From Pseudomonadota bacterium (lineage in GTDB: Bacteria; Pseudomonadota; Gammaproteobacteria; Halothiobacillales; Halothiobacillaceae): a stretch of 11,155 bases of DNA. Shown piece after piece: positions 6,457-11,155 of this stretch (position 1 is its first letter; every line of letters starts with the position of its first letter). Under the pieces are notes generated by a model. It was not told where the DNA came from, did not search any database, and was given only the letters and a program-made list of their open reading frames with translations. The stretch spans positions 1 through 11,155 of the forward strand of contig JAJYPA010000244.1 of the NCBI GenBank assembly GCA_021795795.1, read 5' to 3'. The translations under genes and the position numbers were made by a program.

Positions 6457-7872
6457 ATGTCTGCTTCATTGATCCCCAACGCTGACGCGGCGGCTCAGGG
6501 CAAAGGCCCTGGCCTCGCAGCGGTTCTCATGGTGTTATTTCTGGCGGCCACCGACGGCACCATCATGGCCACTCTACTGCCGACCATCGCCGACAAACTG
6601 GGCGAGCCCGAACTCTACCCGTGGCTCATGTCCGGCTTTCTGCTGCCCCTCGCCCTGATTGCGCCGCTTTCGGGCGCATTGGCCGACCGTTTCGGGGCTT
6701 TACGGGTACTGGTCGCCGGCATCCTGCTGTTCTTGTTCGCCTCGGCGGCCGCGGCGCTGAGCCCAAGCCTGCCGTGGCTGATCGCGGCCCGGGTCGGCCA
6801 AGGAGCGGGAGCCGGCATGATCATCGTCCTATCCTACACGCTGCTCGCCATCCTGTACGGCCCCGAAGAACGGGGGCGGATGCAAGGCATACTAAGCGGC
6901 GTCTGGGGATTGGCTGCGATTTTCGGTCCGCTGGTGGGGGCCGTGCTCAACGCCACCCTCGGCTGGCGCTGGATATTCTGGATCAACCTGCCCGTTGGCG
7001 TGCTTGGGTTGATTTTGCTGTCCCGCACCACAGCTAGCGGCAAGGGTCGCTCTGGGGCAAGCATCGACCCGAAAGTCCAGACCCTGTTCGCAGTGGCGGT
7101 GTTCGGCGTGTTGCTGACGCTTTCGGATACCAGCCGAAGTGCGGCCAGCCACCTCGGTCTCGCCGCCGGATTGGCCGCACTGCTGGCCTTCCTGACGCTG
7201 TACATCAAAGTTAGGAGAGCGCCTGAGCACAGCCCGGTGCCGGTCGGTTTTTTCCAGCAGCGCGAGTTGTCGGCGGTAATTGCCCTGGTACTGCTGTCCA
7301 GTGCAGGTCTCTACGCCTCGGTGACATTGCTACCTTTCTGCATGCATGAAAACCGGGGCCGGAATACTCTGTCGATCGGATTCTTCGTCATGGTCGCAGC
7401 GCTGGGTTGGGTGGTCAGTTCGGCCATCTGCGGCAACGCACTGAAAAAATATGGCTATCGCCAGCCGGCGTTGCTTGGTGCCTTGATGCTCGTCGCGGGC
7501 GCCTGCGGCTTGGCATTGACTGCCGTCGCTGGAGGCACAACCAGTATCGCCCTGTCTGAATTGCTGATTGGCCTTGGCCTGGGCGCGGTTGCCACCACGA
7601 CCTTGGTGCTGTGCCAAAACGCAGCACCGCCGTTCCACATCGGCAGTTACACTTCCACGGTACAATTGCTGCGCAACCTAGGGGCCGCAGTTGGGGTCAA
7701 CGCTCTAGCCGCCGTGCAGTTTTACGGTGGCAGCGGCGCCGACTCGTTTGCCACCAGTTTCACCGTGCTGGCGTGCCTGTTGGCACTGGGCCTCCCGCTG
7801 GCGTTGCTGCTACCAGGGAACTACGACTTACGACGAACCGATCTGCCCAAGCCAATAGGGAGCAGTCAATAG
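6457..7872 (+). CDS. MFS exporter, DHA2/EmrB type (about 14 TM)
   Basis: This 471-residue inner-membrane transporter probably exports the operon product by proton antiport. Features of the DHA2 drug:H+ antiporters are visible: Asp33 in TM1 (ATDGTIMATLLPTI), motif A GALADRFG at 73-80, motif B RVGQGAGAG at 112-120, and the antiporter motif C around 144-164 followed by WRWIFWINLPVG at 170-181. I count about fourteen hydrophobic segments, which fits the length. It follows the diiron oxygenase by 9 nt with only a weak GAGG site and is in the same transcript. It likely doubles as self-resistance if the product is toxic. Specificity cannot be read from sequence. Confidence 0.93.
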   Translation: MSASLIPNADAAAQGKGPGLAAVLMVLFLAATDGTIMATLLPTIADKLGEPELYPWLMSGFLLPLALIAPLSGALADRFGALRVLVAGILLFLFASAAAALSPSLPWLIAARVGQGAGAGMIIVLSYTLLAILYGPEERGRMQGILSGVWGLAAIFGPLVGAVLNATLGWRWIFWINLPVGVLGLILLSRTTASGKGRSGASIDPKVQTLFAVAVFGVLLTLSDTSRSAASHLGLAAGLAALLAFLTLYIKVRRAPEHSPVPVGFFQQRELSAVIALVLLSSAGLYASVTLLPFCMHENRGRNTLSIGFFVMVAALGWVVSSAICGNALKKYGYRQPALLGALMLVAGACGLALTAVAGGTTSIALSELLIGLGLGAVATTTLVLCQNAAPPFHIGSYTSTVQLLRNLGAAVGVNALAAVQFYGGSGADSFATSFTVLACLLALGLPLALLLPGNYDLRRTDLPKPIGSSQ

Positions 7873-7877
7873 GGAGC
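7853..7877 (+). repeat. Tandem-like 11-bp repeat around the MFS stop codon
   Basis: The sequence caatagggagc occurs at 7853-7863 and again at 7867-7877, 14 nt apart. The MFS stop TAG lies in the second copy. It may be a small slipped duplication at the gene end. The first copy is read in frame as Pro-Ile-Gly-Ser (with its flanking bases). Confidence 0.6.
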
Positions 7878-7907
7878 GGTTAAGTTGACAAAGCAGAACT
7901 ACGAACT

Positions 7908-8726
7908 ATGAATACGATCATCGAACGCCATCTCTGCTCGGGAAGTGGATCTGAGGACCGTCCCCACCGCCACGAGCAGGGGGAATTCCTCCTGATCCGG
8001 CGCGGCATTCTCCACGGCCACGCCGAACGCAACACTTGGGTGCTGCAGGCCGGCATGGCTGCTTGGATTCCGCCAGGGTTCGAGCATTGGGGCCGCCCCA
8101 GCAAAAGCGCGGACCTGGCGGCGCTCTACATTGCGCCCGACCAGTGTCGGCATTTCCCGCAAACCGCCCAGCCACTGCTCGCGACAACGCTGATGGTAGC
8201 TTTGTGCGAACGGCTAATCGCTGGCCGGGCCAACAACCTTGCCCCGGACCGTGCCCAGCGTATGACGGAGATGCTGGTCGATGAGATCGCTGAGACACCC
8301 GCTGCGGGACTGGTTCTGCCCCTTCCCAGCGATCCTCGCCTGAAACGCTTGACCGATGATTTAATGGCCAATCCATCCAGTCGTCTCACTTTGGCAGAAT
8401 GGGGCCGTCAGGTGGGCGCCACCGAGCGTACGTTGATCCGCCTGTTCCGGCGCGAAACAGGACTCCGATTCGGCGAATGGTACGACCGGCTGTTGTTGGC
8501 GGAAGCGCTGCGTGGCCTAGCCGACGGTCAGGGCAACGAACGCTTGGCGGGAAACTTGGGCTTCGCCTCGGGTGATAGTTTCGGCCACTGGTTTCGGCGT
8601 GTCACCGGCGCCAGTCCGAGCAAATTCGTTGACAGTCTCGAGTTGAATGGAAGACGGCTGCAGTTATCTGTTTCATTCGACAAGATGTCCGGCGCCATCC
8701 TTCACAGCAAACCCAACCACGCCTAA
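7908..8726 (+). CDS. AraC-family transcriptional regulator (cupin sensor domain)
   Basis: This 272-residue cytoplasmic DNA-binding protein is the likely regulator of the cargo operon. Residues about 15-65 form a short AraC-type cupin (HRHEQGEFLLI, then AAWIPPGFEHW) that would bind a small ligand. The C-terminal HTH pair is at about 160-182 (LAEWGRQVGATERTLIRLFRRETG) and 211-232 (ERLAGNLGFASGDSFGHWFRRVTG), followed by ASPSKF, the family-typical end of the domain. The cupin-HTH form and the LAEWGRQVGATERTL helix resemble NimR-like regulators of efflux pumps, which fits an adjacent MFS gene. It begins 35 nt after the MFS stop without a recognisable Shine-Dalgarno. A TTGACA hexamer at 7885-7890 sits 17 nt upstream of the ATG but has no good -10. 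It probably shares the operon transcript, and feedback by the product is plausible. Confidence 0.92.
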   Translation: MNTIIERHLCSGSGSEDRPHRHEQGEFLLIRRGILHGHAERNTWVLQAGMAAWIPPGFEHWGRPSKSADLAALYIAPDQCRHFPQTAQPLLATTLMVALCERLIAGRANNLAPDRAQRMTEMLVDEIAETPAAGLVLPLPSDPRLKRLTDDLMANPSSRLTLAEWGRQVGATERTLIRLFRRETGLRFGEWYDRLLLAEALRGLADGQGNERLAGNLGFASGDSFGHWFRRVTGASPSKFVDSLELNGRRLQLSVSFDKMSGAILHSKPNHA

Positions 8727-8762
8727 ACTGCTACGGTCTGAAGCCTTTCGGAGGATATTGGA

Positions 8763-9212
8763 ATGGGATACTACTGGTACTGGCTGAGAATCGCCCACAT
8801 TCTCGCCGCCGTTGTTGCGGTTGGCCCCCTAGCCCTAGTTCCCTGGCTAGCCGGCCAAGTGGTCCGCGGGGGGGGAGATAGCCGGGCCATGTTGCGAACC
8901 CTGCAGATCACAGAATACTTTTATACCCGTGCTGGCTGGCTACTGATCCTCAGCGGCGCGGCTCTCTTCTACCTAACCGATTGGCACCAAGCATTGCATG
9001 CCTGGTTTCTGCTCTGCGTTGGCTTATTCCTGGCCGACAATGTCGTCGAAAATCGCGTCAGGGAGCCAGCTATAGCCAACTTGGCGAATCTAGCCAAGCA
9101 CGACCCCACATGGCGTGCCACCGCCCTCCGGCTGCAACGTGGCACCCTGGTACAAACCGTCACTGCCGGATTGATCCTACTGCTGATGCTGCTCCGCCCA
9201 AGCATGGTCTGA
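8763..9212 (+). CDS. Small integral membrane protein, DUF2269/CopD-like
   Basis: This 149-residue protein has about four hydrophobic segments, at roughly 5-29, 56-72, 77-95 and 129-145. The first contains a histidine (LRIAHILAAVVAVG), as is usual for DUF2269/CopD-like proteins, in which such histidines can ligate heme or metal. No function is established. The middle loop is basic and polar (NRVREPAIANLANLAKHDPTWR). It has a strong GGAGGA site (8750-8755, spacing 7) and sits 36 nt behind the AraC gene in the same direction, so it is probably the last gene of the cargo. It might assist export or electron supply to the iron oxygenases, but that is speculation. Family assignment is moderate. Confidence 0.8.
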   Translation: MGYYWYWLRIAHILAAVVAVGPLALVPWLAGQVVRGGGDSRAMLRTLQITEYFYTRAGWLLILSGAALFYLTDWHQALHAWFLLCVGLFLADNVVENRVREPAIANLANLAKHDPTWRATALRLQRGTLVQTVTAGLILLLMLLRPSMV

Positions 9213-9367
9213 ACCTGGCGAAACCTCGATACCTGTTCGGACCCCGCTTGGTGGAAGCGCATGTCCGTTACCCTTTGTCCAGCCTGAGGTTGTATTACTG
9301 AATTAAACGCGGTCTGGTGACACGCTGTCCAACCATGGATGGTTTGCACACAGCGGACTGGCAGGTT
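9213..9367. other. Gap between the last cargo gene and phage copy B
   Basis: This 155-nt gap contains the right 10-bp repeat (9309-9318) and a 6-bp inverted repeat, AACCAT-gg-ATGGTT, at 9331-9344. On the minus strand the latter includes the ATG (9336-9334) that would start an uninterrupted copy A gene if the cargo were removed. No gene is supported on either strand. Confidence 0.5.
9309..9318. repeat. 10-bp direct repeat, right copy
   Basis: This is the second copy of gcggtctggt, also at 2130-2139. Joining the sequence right of 9318 to the left copy reads, on the minus strand, MVGQRV followed by TRPQGGPG, the present N terminus of copy A without its ATG. The frame is kept with no stop. Confidence 0.4.
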
Positions 9368-9781
9368 TCAGGGTTGGTCAACCCTGTTTTGAATTGTTTC
9401 ATGCTTGCCCCCATGCAATTCAGCGGTCACTATCTGTAACGCCTTCTGCCAGCGTCGCCAGGCGGTGGTTCTGCAACAACCGAAACGTCGTGCAATGTCC
9501 TGCCAGTCATATTGCGCGGCTCGCATCCAGAGCAGATGCCGCTGCTCCACCTCGAGCCACAGCATCCAGCGCATGGTTTCCAGCATCCGGTCGATGGCGG
9601 CCGGACTGGGGGGCAGGCATCGGTATTCAGGTTCTTCCAGTGCAAGGGTTTCCCACTGATCGCGAGCAAAGGCGGGCCAGACATTGAAATAGCCCTGCAC
9701 ACGCGCCGGTGGAAGTCGTCGACCCGTTTCTGCGGCTTCGGCAAATCGTGCGGCCACCTCATCGATGTCCATTTTATCCAT
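9368..9781 (-). CDS. DUF6362-family phage protein, copy B (full-length)
   Basis: This 137-residue protein reads as the intact form of the family: an N-terminal MDIDEVAARFAEAAETGRRL segment with GYFNVWPAF at 30-38, then PSPAAIDRMLETM at 58-70 and a helix-turn-helix-like DWQDIARRFGCCRTTAWRRW at 92-111. The start at 9781 is preferred over an upstream ATG at 9895 because GGAGGG lies 7 nt before it and because the longer version would run through the preceding gene. It overlaps the stop of the 67-residue gene by 8 nt, which suggests coupling. Function is unproven. The HTH and its usual place before the packaging genes suggest a small-terminase-associated or regulatory DNA-binding role. Its last codons lie in the hairpin at 9369-9386. 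Confidence 0.85.
   Translation of the reverse strand: MDKMDIDEVAARFAEAAETGRRLPPARVQGYFNVWPAFARDQWETLALEEPEYRCLPPSPAAIDRMLETMRWMLWLEVEQRHLLWMRAAQYDWQDIARRFGCCRTTAWRRWQKALQIVTAELHGGKHETIQNRVDQP
9369..9390 (+). terminator. Hairpin terminator at the end of the cargo operon
   Basis: CAGGGTTG (9369-9376) and CAACCCTG (9379-9386) form a perfect 8-bp inverted repeat with a 2-nt centre, relaxing to about 6-7 pairs with a workable loop. TTTT follows on the plus strand. It would stop cargo transcripts before they run antisense into the phage genes. On the minus strand no U tract follows, and the hairpin overlaps the last codons and stop of copy B. Confidence 0.6.
9449..9625. repeat. Direct repeat, copy B (177 bp)
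   Basis: This is the partner of 1780-1955, same orientation. The one-base length difference is an extra G in the G run at about 9608-9613. Copy-specific amino acid changes include Asp/Glu at the first HTH helix and Gln/Lys after RRW. Recombination between the two copies would remove about 7.7 kb including the cargo. Confidence 0.9.
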
Positions 9782-9977
9782 GGCGTTTCCCTCCATAGAG
9801 CCGGTTGCCGATGCGCCGGATGAACTCCCGTTCCACGAAGTCCAGACGGCTGTCGTTTTCGGAAACCACCAGGATATGCTGTTCCTGCCAGCCATTCCTC
9901 TTGGTGGCTTCTATGTCCATGGGTTCCGGCTGATAACGCCCAAGTGGCGATGAATAACAGCGAGGATGGATTTTCAT
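9774..9977 (-). CDS. Small conserved phage protein (67 aa)
   Basis: This 67-residue protein, MKIHPRCYSSPLGRYQPEP at the N terminus, contains a NGWQEQHILVVSENDSRLDF segment and ends RRIGNRLYGGKRHG. I recognise the WxEQxILVVS...RL...IGxxLYG pattern from small uncharacterised proteins of tailed-phage genomes, always near RuvC, antirepressor and DUF6362 genes. I know no function. An ATG at 9992 overlaps the antirepressor stop as ATGA, but AAGGAG (9984-9989) lies 6 nt before the inner ATG at 9977, so that start is chosen. The stop overlaps the copy B start by 8 nt. Confidence 0.75.
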   Translation of the reverse strand: MKIHPRCYSSPLGRYQPEPMDIEATKRNGWQEQHILVVSENDSRLDFVEREFIRRIGNRLYGGKRHG

Positions 9978-9988
9978 GAGGGGCTCCT

Positions 9989-10579
9989 TCATTTTGCCCA
10001 GTCAGGCCGGAAATCATCGGGTAACGAGGCGGGACCGGATGCTCCAGATTGGATACATTGACGTAGCAGTGCTTCACGCCGGGCGTAGAACTTTGCCTGG
10101 GTATTCCCTGCGACATCAGCCCATGCCTGCCGGTTGATGGCCTGTCTCTCGGCACGGGAAAGTTCAATGAGAGCAACGGACCTTGCTGGAGTGAGCCCCT
10201 GTTGCAACTGCTGAATCTGGCGCTCACAGTCGATGAAGTAGCGTCGTACTTTCCTTCCCCAGGCCGTGCGCTCTACCATGGCGAGTTCCTTGGCCATGTC
10301 GAGGGTGAGGAAGTAATCTATCGATGGCCGACCGCCACAACTCTTCCCCAAAACGGGGGAGAAGCCCTCACCTGAAACAAAGGGGAGGTTTTCGCCCATT
10401 TTGGCGAGCAGGTAGTCCTGGTTTTCAACAAATCCGTATTCCTGAATGCGCCCCTTGATCCAGTTCGAGAAGTCACGACCTACGCCAAGGGAAGCGTGCA
10501 GATGCCTGGCATCCACCAGTTGGACGGGTTGACCGTTGAGTGTCCCAGACAGGACAGGAATCAGTCTTGGTGTCATCAT
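9989..10579 (-). CDS. AntA/AntB-type phage antirepressor
   Basis: This 196-residue protein has the AntA/AntB domain at about 15-117. It shows LVDARHLHASLGVGRDFSNWI, then GFVENQDYLL, and after a variable stretch IDYFLTLDMAKELAMVERT with GRKVRRYFIDCER. Such proteins bind and inactivate phage repressors, favouring lytic growth. The C-terminal part (ERQAINRQAWADVAGNTQAK at 144-163 and on) resembles the second domain found on many antirepressors. The start at 10579 has AAGGAG with 7-nt spacing and lies within the resolvase stop (overlap of ATG and TGA). It is translationally coupled with its neighbours. Its presence argues for a temperate phage. Confidence 0.92.
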   Translation of the reverse strand: MMTPRLIPVLSGTLNGQPVQLVDARHLHASLGVGRDFSNWIKGRIQEYGFVENQDYLLAKMGENLPFVSGEGFSPVLGKSCGGRPSIDYFLTLDMAKELAMVERTAWGRKVRRYFIDCERQIQQLQQGLTPARSVALIELSRAERQAINRQAWADVAGNTQAKFYARREALLRQCIQSGASGPASLPDDFRPDWAK

Positions 10580-11049
10580 TGTCCATCTCCTTGCAGTTGA
10601 ACGGCCCAGTGCAGCAGCGCCAGGGCATCGGCCTCGTTGTTATCAGTGACCGGATGCCCCTTGGCCTGCATGGCGGCGATCACCTCGTTCTTTCCGGCAT
10701 TGCCTTTGCCCGTGGCGTGTTTCTTGATGGTTCCCACCGGCACGCTCTGATACGGAATGTTGTGGTGCTCGCACCAAGCGGTGAGAGTGGCCATCAGTCC
10801 GCCATAGACATGGGCCGCATCGACTCCGACATGCCTGCGCACTTCCTCGAAGTACAGGGCGTGAATATCGCCAGCGATGCCTTTAATTTCGGTCAGCCAG
10901 CGTTTGAACCGGAGGTAGCGCATGCCACCGCCCTCGAAGCGTTGTGGCCGAAACGAGGTATAGCCGTGGGAGATTTGCCCTTCACGGTCTCGCAGCGCCC
11001 AGCCAGTGATGGTTCCAAGGTCCAAGGTCAGCAATATCAAACCATTCAT
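10576..11049 (-). CDS. RuvC-like Holliday junction resolvase (phage)
   Basis: This 157-residue protein has the RNase H-like fold signature of crossover-junction endonucleases: LTLDLGTITGWAL with Asp10, YFEEV with E68/E69, and the C-terminal NNEADALALLHWA with E139 and D141. It would cut branched DNA before packaging or during phage recombination. An upstream ATG at 11118 would add 23 residues but has no ribosome binding site. The start at 11049 follows a GAGAGG about 9 nt upstream and gives the usual family length, with the first catalytic Asp close to the N terminus. The stop overlaps the antirepressor start. Confidence 0.9.
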   Translation of the reverse strand: MNGLILLTLDLGTITGWALRDREGQISHGYTSFRPQRFEGGGMRYLRFKRWLTEIKGIAGDIHALYFEEVRRHVGVDAAHVYGGLMATLTAWCEHHNIPYQSVPVGTIKKHATGKGNAGKNEVIAAMQAKGHPVTDNNEADALALLHWAVQLQGDGQ

Positions 11050-11122
11050 TTCATCGATCCTCTCGTGGTGAGTGTTGCTCCCCCGACGCAGATGGCGCAG
11101 TATCCGGTTATCCTCCATATGA

Positions 11123-11134
11123 CGCGTATACGCG
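11123..11134. promoter_or_regulatory. 12-bp perfect palindrome upstream of the resolvase
   Basis: CGCGTATACGCG is self-complementary and lies about 75 nt upstream of the resolvase start. It could be an operator for a phage regulator. No -35/-10 pair can be set beside it within the window. Confidence 0.35.
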
Positions 11135-11155
11135 CGTGTATGGGGGTAAATAGGG

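Larger units (their letters stand above)
2140..9318. mobile_element. Cargo (moron-like) insertion carrying the biosynthetic operon
   Basis: All seven genes in this interval run on the plus strand and encode metabolic, transport and regulatory functions, while the genes on both sides run on the minus strand and are phage genes. The proposed edges are the 10-bp repeats, and the 176-177 bp direct repeats lie outside them. No integrase, transposase or terminal inverted repeat was found inside, so the element is not self-mobile by any recognisable means. It probably moves with the phage or by recombination. The content and orientation contrast are clear, but the exact boundaries are inferred. Confidence 0.45.

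Noticed and set aside
7885..7913. TTGACA as a dedicated promoter for the AraC gene
   Set aside because: The hexamer is perfect, but the position 17 nt downstream is the start codon region (ATGAAT), a poor -10, and transcription would begin inside the gene.
2140..9318. Cargo as a classical transposon or integrative element
   Set aside because: No transposase, integrase or terminal inverted repeats were found. The outermost bases of the two ends do not match in inverted orientation.
9430..10227. A 265-codon open frame on the minus strand
   Set aside because: It runs across copy B, the 67-residue gene and the antirepressor, all of which have family matches and proper ribosome binding sites. 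Its product is arginine/proline-rich and unrecognisable.
1..11155. CRISPR array, tRNA or rRNA genes
   Set aside because: No regularly spaced repeats and no tRNA- or rRNA-like sequence were seen on either strand.

Overview
The window looks like part of a prophage (or phage genome) of a proteobacterium, probably a gammaproteobacterium, with a bacterial accessory operon sitting inside it. The phage assignment rests on a minus-strand run of small, tightly coupled genes: a RuvC-like resolvase, an AntA/AntB antirepressor, a small conserved phage protein, two DUF6362-like helix-turn-helix proteins, and a ParB-domain DNA methyltransferase fusion. The host assignment is weak. It rests on fairly high GC, strong AGGAG-type ribosome binding sites, and cargo families that are common in gammaproteobacteria. 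No integrase, tRNA, terminase or structural gene lies in the window.

Layout. Positions 1-2142 are phage sequence on the minus strand: the methyltransferase (109-1509), a strong factor-independent terminator directly before it (1521-1557), a second hairpin (1625-1656), and DUF6362-like copy A (1705-2142). Positions 2143-9212 hold seven plus-strand cargo genes. Positions 9368-11049 return to minus-strand phage genes, read in the order resolvase, antirepressor, 67-residue protein, DUF6362 copy B. The cargo therefore lies in opposite orientation between two phage genes that share a 176-177 bp direct repeat with 9 substitutions and one single-base indel.

The cargo reads as a compact small-molecule pathway without an NRPS, a PKS or a visible carrier protein. 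It encodes a 'thermostable hemolysin' family protein whose sequence suggests an acyltransferase of the LuxI/FeeM/GNAT type, an AMP-forming acyl ligase, a TauD-like Fe(II)/2-oxoglutarate oxygenase, an AurF-like diiron oxygenase with a complete metal-ligand signature, a DHA2-type MFS exporter, an AraC-family regulator and a small DUF2269-like membrane protein. Gaps between the first five genes run from a 4-nt overlap to 12 nt, so they are almost certainly one transcript. My inference is that an activated acyl group is joined to an amine or amino-acid-like acceptor, oxidised at carbon and/or nitrogen by the two iron enzymes, exported by the MFS protein and controlled by the AraC protein. The product cannot be named from the sequence.

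A 10-bp direct repeat (2130-2139 and 9309-9318) brackets the cargo. Joining the two phage flanks at this repeat extends the DUF6362-like copy A reading frame upstream in frame to a new ATG, 31 nt after the copy B stop. This suggests the cargo interrupted a tandem pair of phage genes and cut off the 5' end of copy A.
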